A stretch of 64,000 nucleotides of DNA from Warburgia ugandensis (lineage: Eukaryota > Streptophyta > Magnoliopsida > Canellales > Canellaceae). Positions 21,863 through 34,229 of this stretch are shown in pieces. The notes beneath the pieces were generated by a model. That model was not told the DNA's origin, ran no database searches, and saw nothing but the letters and a program-made list of their open reading frames with translations. The first letter of the stretch is position 1. Every line of letters begins with the position of its first letter. The stretch lies in NCBI GenBank assembly GCA_035236585.1, contig CP141132.1, positions 21,923,945 through 21,987,944 on the forward strand, given 5' to 3'. A program made the translations under genes and the position numbers.

Positions 21863-24827
21863 ACATCATCATCTTCATCAAGACCTTATCCCAATTAGGG
21901 GTGAACCACACTAATCTTTTTCCTCCATTCCCCTCTATTAAGTACCATGGCTTCATTTAGTCCCAAATATTTTAAATCTTTTCTCACCACTTCTATCCAT
22001 GTTTTTTTGGGCCTTCCCCTTGCCCTTTTAGAACCTTATACTTGCATTGCCTAACTCCTAACTTATGTCATTTTGGGTCTCCACTCTTATGAACCATTGA
22101 TCCTAAATATCGAAAGTGATCTTTTATTGGGACTTCTTGGTTATCAATCTCAACTGGTATTCCACTCCTACTCCTCTTCTTACTAAAATTGTATTCTACA
22201 TATTCCGTCTTAGTTCTGCTGATTTTAAATCCTTTAGATTCTAATGCTTATCTTCATAAGTCTAGCTTTGTGTTTACGCCCTCCCTTGTCTCATCAATTA
22301 AAACTATATCATTTGCAAATAGCATGCACCTTAGAATCTCCTCATGCAAATGTTTTGTTAGCTCATCCATAACCAATGTAAAAAGGTATGGGTTCAATAT
22401 CGATCCTTGGTGCAATCCTACTGTGACAGGAAAATCACCAGTCTCACTCTCACCACTAGTGGTCTTAAAATTTGTTACCGCTCTGTCATACATATCTTCG
22501 ATTATGTCTATATATCACTACGAAACCCCTTTCTCGCCCAACACCCTCCATATTAACTCTCTAAGGACTATCATAAGCTTTCTCTAAGTTAATAAAGACA
22601 TGTGGAGTTCTTTCCTCCTCTCCCTATATTGCTCTTCTCAATCACTCTTTCAAAAAGTTTCATAGTGTGGCTCATAAGTTTGATCCCCCAATAATTATGT
22701 AGATCTATATGTCTCCTTTATTCTTATAAATTGGTACAATAGAGCTTTTCCTCCATTCATCCAACATTTTCTTTGATTTTATAATCTTGTTAAACAACTT
22801 GGTTAACCAAACTACTCTAGTATCTCCCACATGCTTCCAAACCTCTATTGGTATACTATCAGGCCCCATGGCATTTCCTGATTTCATCTTTTTCACGGCC
22901 TCTTTCAATTCAGGTATTCTAATCCTATATTCATATCTATAATGTCCAATGTTATTTAGGTTTATAGTATTTTCAATCCCTATATTCTAGGAGCCACTGT
23001 CATTTAACAATTTCTAAAAGTAAGCTTCCTAGCTTTGTTTGATCTCATCAACTTTGACTAGTACCCTTTGATCATCACTTCCGATGCACCTAACATGGTC
23101 TAAGTCCTTACCTTTCTGTTATCTTATTTTTGCAAATTTAAACACATCTTTCTTAATTTTCTTGATCCTAGTATACTATAGAGGTCATCATATGCCTTAA
23201 GTTTAGCCTCACTATTCTTTTAGCAATCTTTTTAGAATTATTATACTAATCATAGTTTTCATTATCTCTCGTCTTCTCCTATGCTTTAAAACACACACGT
23301 TTTCCATTAATAACTATTTGCACCATTTCACTCCACCACCATATTTCCTTTACTAATTATCTTTTACCTTTAGACACCCTTAAGACATCTTTTGTCACTT
23401 TCTTAATAGACTCAACCATATTAGTCTACATGGTGTTTACTTCTATTTCAATATTTCATTTTCCTTCTACCACCAACTTTTTTGTGAATGAGGCTATTTT
23501 CTCTCCTTTAAAGTTACACCACTTAGTTTTTGGTTACCTATTATATTCATTTCCTTTTTTTCATCTTTTAATATAGATTCCCATAACCATTAATGTATTA
23601 TGAGGTTAAACTCTCACCGTGTATCACCTTGCAATCCTTACACATGGACCTTTAGGTATTCTTAAGTAGAAAAAAGTCTATTTGGCTTTTATAGAGTCCA
23701 CTTTTAAAGATTATCAAGTGTTCATCCCTCTTACTAAAGAATTTATTTGCAATGTCCATATTATATGCCAAAGCAAAATTGAGGATAGTTTTCCCCAACT
23801 CATTTCATTCTCCTATACCATACCTGCATGTATCCTATCATATCCTTCCTTTTCTTTTCCAACATGGGCATTTAAGTCTGCACTTATAACAATCCCCTTA
23901 GTGTTAGGACTTTCTCACATGACTCCCTCCATATCTTTCCAAAACTGTCTCTTGATTATATCTTCTAATACTACTTGTGGTGCATATGCACAAAACATTT
24001 ATGATCTGCTCTCCTAGAATAAGTTTTATTATTACAATTCTATTACTGATTCTTTTAATGCCCACAACTTTATCCTTTAATTCTTTATCCACTATAATTC
24101 CTATGCCTTTTGTGCTATTATCCTTTCCTACGTACCAAAGTTTATACCCATCTATTTTTCTAGTTTTAGCCCCTTTCCACTTAGTTTCTTATATACAAGC
24201 AATGTTGATTTCTCTTACGTTTCATCTATCTACTAACTCCAAACTCTCACTTGCCAATGTTCTTATATTCCATATGGTAATACAAATATTATGCTCTTGA
24301 GGTAGACTATTTACCTGCACACTTCTCAACCTCCATAGCACGAACCCATGCCCACTTTTCACCACACCTGGAATCATATATAGGGTGTTTCTTCCAGGGG
24401 AATGCCCTTGAGTTTTGATGCAATGCGTCACTTTCCGAGGGGATGCTCTAGCAACCCTTGCCCATTTTTCACTACACCTGGGATCATATATAGGGTGTTT
24501 CTAGGGAAATGCCCTTGTAACCCATGCCCATTTTTCACTACACTTGGGATCCAATGTAGCACATTGCTTATAGGGAAAACCTAGCTTGATGGAATGTCAT
24601 TTTTTATTCATATCATGTTAGGGTTGTCATACTTTAAAAAGGTTGGAGATAATTTTCACTATCTTCTCTTCTTACATACAAACTAATATACAAATGCAGT
24701 TCATTTGCAAGTAGGAAAAAAATAAATAAATAAAAAATCATCTTCAACTTCTTCCTTGGCAACTAGCACCTAACGTAAGAGCCTCCTCCTTTTTCATCTA
24801 GGCTTGGGACCGGCATCGACAGAGTTA
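21863..24827 (-). mobile_element. RTE-type LINE retrotransposon (L2), decayed
   Basis: Minus-strand relative of L1 with the 5' leader (GACCGGCATCG, 24,790-24,827), endonuclease and RT remnants, and the RTE 3' end absent from L1: a RPKKTWIEVVRKDLKYLG peptide near 21,950-22,020 and a GATGATGATG-type tail near 21,865-21,880. TATACATACAT on both sides (21,852-21,862 and 24,828-24,838) is a plausible target duplication, although it is itself repetitive. Parts between the RT and the 3' end are deleted near 22,060-22,070. It lies inside LTR G. Confidence 0.8.
22090..24431 (-). pseudogene. RTE endonuclease-RT ORF of L2, heavily broken
   Basis: Fragments in order on the minus strand: N-terminal repeats and TIWNIRTLASESLELVD (24,431-24,222), MDKELKDKVVGIKR (from 24,092), RT fingers KSGNAMGPDSIPIEVWKH (22,908-22,705), then VGLHQGSILNPYLFTLVMDE and CMLFANDIVLID (22,493-22,254). 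The catalytic FADD box has become FAND. It shares with L1 the stop after YKNKGDI. It is more diverged than L1. Confidence 0.82.
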
Positions 24828-25944
24828 TATACATACATGTCTAAAAAGATCAATTAGAAGTCATATACTTACTTTGTCAATATGGTTCTATTCTACATTG
24901 GGTATCTTCACTCAACCTGCTTTGCCTTTTTGTATCAATTGGCACTAATATATTAGGTTTAATATATGTAATACTTAGTATATTGAACCAAGAGCAAAAA
25001 AATGGCTCAGATTTACTTTCCTAACTTGAACTCAATGTGTGAATAGGAATATGTACAATTAAGATCACTGTTCTAGTTCTAGCCTATAATAGATCAATGC
25101 ATGGGGCAAACAAAATTTCACCAATGACACTCCTTTAGCTATAGATCTATGCATAGAGAATTAGAAGATCACTGATAAGGCTTCAGTCTAGTTATCGAAC
25201 CACAAATTGGAGTGTTGGTAATTAGGAAATCATTGGTCTTATCACTTTGATTGTGGATTTAATGACAGATCTATAAAAATGAAGTGATAGTGTCTCAAAT
25301 TGACAAAATTTGACCATTGAACTGTGCATAAGATCTCAAATCAAAAAAATTCAACCATTGACCTATGTGCAGAGTGTTGAAAACCTTTGATAGATTGCTC
25401 TGACCATAGATTAGTAATGGTTCTATTGAGAAGTAGAGCAACAAGAATTTGAAGCGATTCTTATAGTTAATGGTCAACAAAATACAAAAAGAATTATTAG
25501 ATTAACCTATATTTAACTATCCTATTAGTCGGATGGTCATCAGAGATGGTCTATTATTGTCGAAGAAGATGATTGTAGGGGGTAAGCTCGGTTATAATTA
25601 GTGCTTCTACTCTTCACTGATCATTACCATAGAAATCACATCTCACCATCCAAATGTTGACAAAAACTAATCAATCTTCATCATGGAATGTATATTTGAG
25701 TTGGGTTTTTTCTTTGCTTAGTCTATTAGACATTGTTTCATGGTGTTTTAGTTGATCTTTTACCCAAAAAAAATGCTAGCTTTCTTCTCTAGGCTATTAG
25801 AGAAGACAACCAGTTTGGGATTTTGGGTAGTTGCACACATGGGTAGTGAATAGGCATTGTTAACCCTTTATCATAGGAAAAATTAGACTATGGATTGGTG
25901 ATGAATGGTGAGAAGAAGAAAGAGAGTAGAAACTATCATTTTCT

Positions 25945-25954
25945 CTTTTATATT
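25945..25954 (-). promoter_or_regulatory. TATA box of LTR G
   Basis: Minus-strand AATATAAAAG about 160 bases after the LTR start, followed by CTCTCTTTCTTC-type sequence as in other LTRs here. Confidence 0.5.
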
Positions 25955-26111
25955 CTCATTTAAATAAAACGAGGTGGTGCCATTATCAATTTTGGCCCCC
26001 TAAACACTGAACCTCAAAACCCAAAAAGTATAATCTCAAATTCACATTTCATTCAAATATAAATTTAAGAAAAATTACATAAAATAAAATTAAAAAATTA
26101 AGGCTATTACA

Positions 26112-26679
26112 GTTGGGTTGGGGCAAGTAGCTGAGTGAATTCCATGGGTTGACTTGCACTGTTCACATATAATCATATATTAATAGTGCCCATGGTTCAT
26201 TATTATTTTATTACTTTATTACTTTATTATTATTATTTGAAATGATATATGGACATAGTTCATTATTATGCTTTACTTATAAAATGAATCATTTTTGTAA
26301 GATGGCATTTGCTCTCACCACTTACATTTGTTTTTCTGTATTTAGAAGGAATTCTCTTGACACTTATATGACTAAATGATAGTTCATTTTCTAGTTACGT
26401 TTCCTTTTTAAGTCTCTTTACTTTAGGAGTTCCTCATTTTAGCTATAATAGTAACCAATTTCTTTTTAACATTACAAAGAAAAAGAAAAGGGGAAAAATA
26501 AAGAAACATCTCATTTCTCCTATAGAGATGGTGATATTGATTGATTTTGCCCTATCCCATCCCATCTATGAAAATTTATGGATGGGTCAAGGTGGGTTTT
26601 TCACTATTTACCCCTCCTAATAGTAATTTGCAAATATTAGCGACTTGCATTGGGATGGAGCAATAAAAATCAAATCATA
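26112..26679. other. No gene seen between LTR G and the H gag remnant
   Basis: AT-rich sequence with two GGGGTTGGGGCAAG / GGGGTTGGGCAAG-like segments (near 26,115 and 26,683). No motif recognised. Confidence 0.4.
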
Positions 26680-27350
26680 GCGTGGGGTTGGGCAAGTGAA
26701 ACCCCACCCCATTTGTCATTCCTAATGGTGATCACTTTATCAGATAAGTGATGGAATCTCTAGAAAAAAGAAGTGATCAAATTTTCCCATATGTTCATCT
26801 TTTCTCTTTCTACCCCCATGATCCATGTTAGGGATTCACTAGTAAGGCATTTAGAAAATAGGTTGCCTAGTTGAGGACCATAAAACTTGAATTCTAAGAG
26901 ATAGGAGATGTACATGTTAACATTCAACTTGGGGCATTTTATGCAATCATATTGAACCATATCAAGCATCTTGAAGAATTTGGGGATGACTACTTTAGGG
27001 AATAATTCAAGACTTTTGAGATCAAGGTAATGGAGGCCATCTCTTAAGACTTCTTAATGGTGGACTTGATATCTTTCAGTTATCTTGCTAGGTCTTTTGT
27101 CATGGCATTCCTAGTGAAGGGTTGAGAGTGATCTATTTGTCTGGAGGTAGTTCCTATCTCAAAATTTGTTTATGGTTGGTTTGACAAGGCACCTATTCAT
27201 TCACTATGGCAAGTTGGCCAATTTGGACCAGGGCATCACAAAGATTGGTTTGAAGGGCATTAAGATCGACATCTAGGGTACGACAAGTTGGCAGAGGAAG
27301 ACCTTAGATTCTTGCAGAAACTTGGATGATAAGGAATCACTTTCTTTTTT
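26680..27350 (-). pseudogene. Tat-like retrotransposon gag remnant (H)
   Basis: The minus-strand frame 26,969-26,760, extended upstream to about 27,000, reads PKVVIPKFFKMLDMVQYD, then IKCPKLNVNMY, a Leu/Phe-rich stretch, SLTWIMGVEREKMNIWENL and SFF. This follows the gag pattern of Tat-type Ty3/gypsy elements (a PxFKM..YDGTxCPxxHxxMY start, a SLTGxAxxWY core, then xIxxWxDLxxAF). Upstream, to about 27,330, broken frames look gag-like but are not assignable. No zinc knuckle, protease or pol follows before LTR G. Confidence 0.55.
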
Positions 27351-28385
27351 TTTTTTTAGAGCAATGGTTAGCTAGGATGGAATAAAAATGAAGTTATGAA
27401 TCATAGAAAAGAAACCTATTTAGGTAATTTGATTTTATTTGAAAGAATACATGAATGTGGATGAATGTATTTTTGAGATGATATTTTTGAGAAGGGGAGA
27501 GGAATCTTCCCTCTCTTATGGAAATTGAATCTTGAAAAGAAATTTCCCTTTTTGAAATGAAAAATCAAAAGAGAGAGAATTTCTTTTCTTTTCTTTAGCA
27601 ATTATTTGGTGGAAGTGAAAGAGATAAAATCTTGATTTTCCTTCTCTAGAATTCTAGGCATGTGAAATATGGGAGAAGGAATTTTTCCTTTAAGAAATTG
27701 AAAGAGGGCGGAAGTTCTCTTCCACCTACCCTGAGGATTGATTTTTGAAAAATGATGAAAGATGAATTCTTCTTACTTTTAGGATTTTGAAGTTGGAAAA
27801 AAAGGGATTTTTTCCTTCTTAAAAGAAAAAAGAGAAAAAAAAAATGATGGCAAATGAAGAATTCTTTCTCTTTTTTGGAAAAAAAAAACTAAGAATTTTT
27901 AAAATTAGGAAGGAAAATTCTTTGATTTCTTTTCTTTCAAAAACTATTTTCAAAGAGTTTAGGATGCTTTGGGACATCTTAAGGTCTTCTATGGGGGACT
28001 ACATGCATAGGATGTTTAAAAGGGGTATGAAAGGCTCATGGCTTGGGGTCCCTTAGCGAAGTGTAATTGATATACCTTATGGATGGCAGATTGAAGGTTA
28101 AATTTTTTGTCTACCTCCTTAGTACCCGACAATGTCATGTAAGTTCCCAATTTAGTGAGCACTAGGTCGTAGGACAAGGGCATGCAATATATGTAGCCTA
28201 TGAGTTTACAATGCATGAGTGAAGTGTGTGCAAGGGTGTTGCTCTTCCAACATCTACATGTAAGTGTGAACAAAGACAATGACATGCTTTATCTGTTAAC
28301 AAATTACATCTATGTACTCAAATCTAAGTAATCAATTTCAATAAAGACAAACTCAATCTAGGGATGGAGTCAAAATGTTGACTTG
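27351..28385. other. Purine-rich, gene-free stretch upstream of the H gag
   Basis: 27,360-27,960 is rich in GAAA/AAAG runs with no sustained frame. Near 28,358-28,375 the minus strand reads TTTTGACTCCATCCCTAG, weakly like the tRNA-Arg-type primer site (TGGCGACTCCACTGGGGA) of Ogre/Tat elements. If real, this is the H leader. Confidence 0.35.
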
Positions 28386-29585
28386 TGGGCATTTTTTAGG
28401 TGCCCAAATGATAAAAAGGTTTTTATTATCTTACCCATGGTTAGAATTGGTAATCTTGTGTTGATTATATATTACTTATGAAATTCATGTGTTTGCTTTA
28501 TCTTAAATTAGCCCTTTGGCATTTTTTAGGGAGAGGGTGGGAGGGGAACTAAAAAGTTAATTTGATTTTTTCTAATGACTTCATATAGGTCTCTATCTTT
28601 GATTGATGTGAATCTAACTAGATTATAAGGGGAAGTCACGACCTAAGGTAAGAAGGACCCTAGGTCCCTAATGACTCGAATGAGTCCACTAAACCAAAGA
28701 TCTAAGTCCATGTTTGTAAGAACTAAAGCGGTAAGGAGTACAACCCCTTGTTCTTCTAGGACCAAAAACCTAGTTAGTTTGAACTTGCCTTTTAGTAAAC
28801 CTAGAATGAGTATATAAAAGATAAACAAGAAAATCTAAAGTAAGTCATTCAAAGAAAGAGCGCACAAACATATTATTAAAAAGACAAATCATGAGATAAA
28901 GTACATGAACTAAACATATGTTCTAACATGCTAAAGACATGAATCAACATCGAGGTTCGAAACATACAATGCATCGGAACTAAAGAAATGTGAATCATTC
29001 TAGGAATGCAAAGGTCTAAGAATGGAAGCATGAAAATATGATGACATAAGCATTATGTAAAGGTACTAATATCATAAATTAAAGTGATGGATGCTAATTT
29101 GAACTCTAACAAGATATGATTCACAAATTTAAAGAAACATATAATGAACTCAATCAAATACATACATGGAATTAGAAACGACATAAAGCATAGGAGGAAT
29201 TAGTTCTAAAGAGGAGAGGCGCTCTCTCTCTCTCTCTTGAAATGCATAAATCAAGAACTAGAGACATAATACTAGAAGAATCGATCATAATGGAAGTTTC
29301 AGGCTACATGCTTTAAAATAGGGCATACAACAAACAAAAATAGGCATGAATGAAACATAGGTAAAGAACTAAATTTTTACACGCAAAGGAATTGAAAACA
29401 TGTATTGAACATGACTCAAACATGAGATAAATAAAATAAGATAAAAATATGAACAAGAAATGCTTAGAAAGATGAGAATGCTTTAGCAAAAACTAACAAA
29501 TGAATTGGAGTAACAAGATACTTGGATTTGAATCTAGGAGTCATTAAATAATGAAACTAAGAAACCTAAATACAATCACAACTAA
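28386..29585 (-). mobile_element. Candidate LTR of H
   Basis: No coding potential. If the weak primer site near 28,366 is right, an LTR ends (minus strand) in CCCACAAGTCAACA near 28,376-28,390 and extends to higher coordinates, where the CACTA array interrupts it. Sequence beyond the CACTA element (50,070-50,110, GCAAAGGAATTGAA) resembles 29,383-29,400. A short (CT)n run lies at about 29,222-29,237. Low confidence. Confidence 0.3.
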
Positions 29586-30115
29586 AATTAATGCTTTTAA
29601 AGTTTTCATAAAGAAGTCAATTTTTTTACTACCTACTTCATAAATAATTTTGAAGTCATTTATAAAAAACAACTTTAAAAGACATACTTAAGAATTTGGT
29701 TTGTAAAAGAATAAAAATGACTTTAAAACCATTGATTTTTGAAGTCATTTTCTTAAAAATGACTTTAAAAGTATAAAATTTTAAGTTGTCTTATAGAAAT
29801 ACTTCTATAGTCATTGATTTTAAAGTCATTTCCCCAAAACAACTTCAAAATCCCCTAATTTACTTTAGGAAGAAATAACTTTTTTTCATAGGAAAGGATT
29901 TTAGAAGTCGTTTCCAAAAACCAACTTCAAAAGTGACCCTCTTTTAAAGTTGTTTTCATTGAAATGACTTTAAAATTATGTACTTTTAAAGTCATCTCCA
30001 TAAAATGAATTTAAAAGTGTGTACTTTTAAAATCATTTTTCTTGAACGACTTAAAAAGTGTGAACTATTAAAGCCATTTTTGTGAAATTGACTTTAAAAG
30101 TAGCACTTTGTTATA
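29586..30115. repeat. Motif array 1: inverted AAAGTC-type repeats
   Basis: Both orientations of a motif like TTTTGAAGTCATTTT / AAAATGACTTTAAAAG recur every few tens of bases. Neighbouring copies form short palindromes, for example 29,738-29,771. This fits a CACTA subterminal region, where the element's own DNA-binding protein docks; that role is family knowledge, not shown here. Confidence 0.8.
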
Positions 30116-30546
30116 AGAATTTGGACATCGTCTTTTAGTTTTTGAGCTTTGAATGTTTTCATGTATGCACAAACTGAAGCTCATATAGGTTGATTTTAAT
30201 TTGTTGTGGCTATCTTCAACCAAATCAATCGTGAATTGGAATTACATATAGATATATTCCCAATTGATATCAATTTGAGTGTTAGTTAGTATCTTTTTGT
30301 TTGTCTCATGTTTATTTTTACATACATGGTTATAGTTAAAGACTTTCTTTTTTACAATTAAATTTCTTTTTGAATGTATCTGTCATATTTTGCATCCTTC
30401 TTCATTGTTAATTGGAAATTTTCACATGTGTGCATGCAACGTAATTTGGTTTTTTCAAACACTTATAATTCTTATATACTATTATTTGGTAAAATGTGTA
30501 ACTGTCCTTTTTTGGACACATATATTAGCTTCAATTTATTGAAAAA

Positions 30547-30915
30547 ATGGACAAATATGATTGGATGACTGCAACAAGAACATCAAAAGAATAGGAGGGA
30601 ACAGAAAAGTTTATAGAGTTTGCACTTAGGGCAGGTGGTGACCGTAATCGCATGCATTGTCCATGCTCGAAATGTAGAAAGTTGAAAAAAGTAACTATAG
30701 GGTTGTTGAGAGAACACTTGTACTTCAACATAATTGATGAAAGCTATTGCCCATGGATGTGGCATGGAAAAAAACTTCTACATGGGTGGCGCTTGATAAT
30801 GGAGGGAAGATTTGAAGACACTGTAGGAAGTGTTGTAGACAATACAATTGCACCAATTATCAAGATGCATATGATGACTTCTAGGATGACCTTGGACTAT
30901 TTTAGACAACATTAG
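30547..30915 (+). pseudogene. CACTA transposase-associated N-terminal domain
   Basis: From ATG at 30,547: MDKYDWMTATRTSKE, an in-frame stop, then KFIEFALRAGGDRNRMHCPC, CRKLKKV, LLREHLYFNIIDE and YCPWMWHGK. This matches the small domain at the start of plant En/Spm transposases: a MDxxWM start, a FIxFA helix, a CPCxxC cluster and a W-HG end. The following stretch (GWRLIMEG, to 30,915) continues the linker. At least one stop interrupts it. Confidence 0.8.
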
Positions 30916-31109
30916 AAGAAGCCGATGAGTCATTGTACCCTGAGTGTATAAATTATATCAAGTTGTCTACAATGGTAGAACTTTATAATGTGATATCAAG
31001 ATTTGGTTTTTCAACTCAAAGGTTTTATAGAAGTCTTGAAAGTAGTAGGTAAGATGCTACCTAAAGGATAATAAATTGGAAAGGTCCACATGGGAGGAAA
31101 AGAAAGCCT

Positions 31110-33943
31110 TAGATACATGAGGGTTGAAGTATGAGAAGATACGTTCATGCCCAATGATTGCATCTTGTATAGGAAGGAGTACCAGAATAAAACTATGTGC
31201 CCAACTTGTGGGAAGTCAAGATGGAAGTTAAGGAAGAATCCAACTGAGATGGTGACAAATGTTCCTATGAAGGTCCTATGGTATTTTCCCCCTATTCTAA
31301 GGTTCAAAATAATGTTCTATATTATAGACACAATAAAGAATCTAGTATAGCAAGCTGAGGAGAGAGTAGTTGATAGCTTCCCACACCATCCAACTAATAG
31401 CCTAGCATGGAAGCTTATAGACTTAATGTGGCCTAACTTTGGACAAGAACTTAAAAAACTATGACTTGTATTATCTACAGATAGAATTAATCCCTATGGT
31501 TCTATGAGCAACAAGCATAATTGTTGGACCATCATATTGGTTTGTTATGAGGAGAGAGTAGTTGATAGCTTCCCACACCATCCAACTAATAGCCTGACAT
31601 GGAAGCTCATAGACTTAATGTGGCCTGACTTTGGACAAGAACTTAAAAAACTATGACTTGCATTATCTATAGATAGAATTAATCCCTATGGTTCTATGAG
31701 CAACAAGCATAATTGTTGGACCATCATATTGGTTTGTTACAACCTTCAACTGTTTCTATGTATAAAGAGGCAATTCATGATGTTAACTATGTTGACAATG
31801 AGTCTGAAGCAGCCAAGGAATGACATTGACATGTAGTTGGCTCCCTTGACCAATGATCATGAGATATTATGGGAAATAGGTATTGAAGCTTACAATGTAT
31901 ATAAGAAAGAGTCATTCACTCTAAAGGTTATATTGTTGTGGACAATAACTAACTTCCTTGCTAACGATAATTTGTATGAATTCACCGCACGTGAAGGGAT
32001 ATAATGCTTGTCCTATATGCAGTGACCAAACATGTGCCATATGACTTAACCATGGTAGAAAAATGGCATTCCTTGTCTATAAAATATGGTTGCATAGATA
32101 CTATTGAATAGTTTTAAAAAGGGGAAATTTAAAAATAGTGTAGAGAAAAGGACACCTCCAAAGATATTGACAAGACAGCTAGTATTGGAACAAGTGGAAA
32201 ACATTAATATCTTATGGGGAAAGAAGATCAAAGCAATTAAACTTGTAGGTGAAAGAAACTCTAGAAGTTATTAGAAGAAGAAGTCAGTTTCTTTCAACTT
32301 GCTTACTAAAAATCACTACATCTGCACCATGTGCTTGATATCATGCGCATATAGAAGAATGTGTGTGAAAGCTTGATCAATAACTTTCTTAATATTCCAA
32401 GAATAACAAAGGATAGAATTGCGGCTCAAATGGATCTTATGAAGATGGCTTTGAAGAGAAGATTGCATCCATAAGATAGGGGAAGTTAAGGAACATGCCT
32501 ACCTAAAGCAAATTATATGTTTGACAAAGAGGAAAGAAGAATAATGTGTAAAACCCTATCTAAGCTCAAAGTCCCAAACTTCTACTCTTCAAAAATTAGA
32601 AACATTATCTCCATGGAAGAGTTAAAAGCATTAGGGATGAGGTCTCACGATTACCATGCATTGATGTAATAACTCATGCATGTAGTAATATATTCATTGT
32701 CGTTAGATAAACTTAGAGGATCTATTGCAAAATTCTACTACTTCTTCAATGATTGTGCAAGAAGGTTATGGATATTTCAAAATTTCAAGAAATTTAAGAA
32801 CAAGTAGTAATAACTTTATGGAAGCTTCATTAATGAGGTCAGACTCTATGAGCTTATTTACTTGGGAAGAAAATTTAAAAGGGTGGTATGCATGAAATCA
32901 CAACTAGCTAGATGGGTGTATAGTTAAGTATTATATTGTAGAGGAAGTAGTGGAATTTTACACACAATACTTATCAGAAGTGGGTGTGGTTGGAATCCCA
33001 TGAAAGAAATAATCAGCTAGATTTTTTGATCCCAAGGTTGGTGAACCTTTATTGTGTGCTCATGTATTGACCATGAACTATAAAGAATGAGACCAGGTGC
33101 ACCATTATATGTTGCGAAATGTTAATTAAGTCCATTCATACATTGAGTAAGTTGATCATGCACTTTGTAAAAATTAATTATTAATTGTTATATTTTCTTT
33201 GATCTCACAATTAATTTGGTATATGTGTGTAGTGAGCACATGAACGTCCTCAAAGCAAAGAACTCAAGTTACATAAAGAAACAGAAGTGGCTACAATTTG
33301 AGCAATAATGTACTTTAAATACTTGGCTCTATCAAAAGTAAAATGAATGAATTCACTCTTCTATAAATTACCTTATGTATATGTAATCCTACTTGCAACA
33401 ATCATATCCTACTAAATATGCATAGGTTCAAGATCAGGGAGAAGTTGCATGCAATTGTATATTTGAACCTGGGGCTAGCTGGCAATGGGACCATTATTAG
33501 AAGTAATAAAATATGCTAGATATTTCATCAATGGTTATCACTTTTACACAAAAGATCATGATAACTAGTTCAATAGAATGGCAGGGTTAGCTTAGCTGTC
33601 AGTGCTACATTCTTTTCTAGTTCAAAGGATAACAGGCCAATAGTGGCAAATGATACTTATTATGAGGATATGGGCTTTGGATTATACTTGCAGAACTATG
33701 GTTATATTTAAGTGTGATTGGGTGAAACACAACAAAGACAACATTAAAACTTATTCCCTTGGATTGACATTGGTTGACCTTAACAAGATCGTTTGTAAAA
33801 ATGATTATTTTATTTTGTCATCTCAAATGAAACTAGTATTTTACATGCAAGATGGAAGTGATACAATATGGTCAACTATCTTTTCATCTTATCCAAGGGA
33901 TTTTTATGATGAATATGGCCTAGGCAATTCTGCAATAGAGTAA
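31110..33943 (+). pseudogene. TNP2-type CACTA transposase, broken
   Basis: Landmarks in order: MPNDCILYRKEYQNKTMCPTC and KVLWYFPPILRFKIMF (31,147-31,330); a twice-present HPTNSLAWKLIDLMWPNFG block (31,380-31,640); NDIDM, LAPLTNDHEILWEIGIEAY and SFTLKVILLWTITNF (31,810-31,960); VLEQVENI (near 32,185); CKTLSKLKVPNFYSSKIRNI (near 32,550-32,610), typical of the DUF4218 region; then FKCDWV and GLTLVDLNKIVCKNDYFILSSQ with VFYMQD (33,690-33,860), typical of DUF4216. The family excises and reinserts CACTA elements. Many stops and shifts make it a pseudogene. Confidence 0.85.
31356..31739 (+). repeat. 192-bp tandem duplication inside the transposase
   Basis: Units 31,356-31,547 and 31,548-31,739 begin TGAGGAGAGAGTAG and differ at only a handful of positions (for example CTAGCATGG versus CTGACATGG). 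192 is 64 codons, so the reading frame is kept. Confidence 0.95.
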
Positions 33944-34229
33944 CCTTGTATTACCAAAACAAGTCCACAATTGAAGTACTTGGCGAGAATGAGGATTATG
34001 TGCATGAAATTGGTGAGGGTGGTTGGGTTGAAAACATATATGAGGGGCTATACGTATTGTGTTAGTGATATGAAATAATTCTAGATTGGCTCTTTTAACA
34101 TGTGCTATATGGATTGTATTAGTGATTGAGGAGTTATTTTTCAAATAACTTCTTTCATATATGCTTTTTTATAATGGACAAGATGCGTGATTCAACACCA
34201 ATTTATATGAAACATTGTCTTAATGTCAC

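Larger units (their letters stand above)
21622..26111 (-). mobile_element. LTR of a chromovirus-type element, split by LINE L2 (G)
   Basis: On the minus strand it starts TGTAATAGCC at 26,111, has a TATA box about 160 bases in, and ends TTGGGTAGTCA at 21,622 just before a tRNA-Met-type primer site. After removing L2 the LTR is about 1.5 kb. Only about 50 bases of internal sequence follow the primer site before E1 begins, so the body was deleted or displaced. Family is inferred from the terminal style shared with S1, S2 and F. Confidence 0.65.

Noticed and set aside
29586..30115. CRISPR-like array of short repeats
   Set aside because: Repeats are degenerate, present in both orientations and irregularly spaced, next to a transposase; they fit transposon subterminal motifs in a plant genome.
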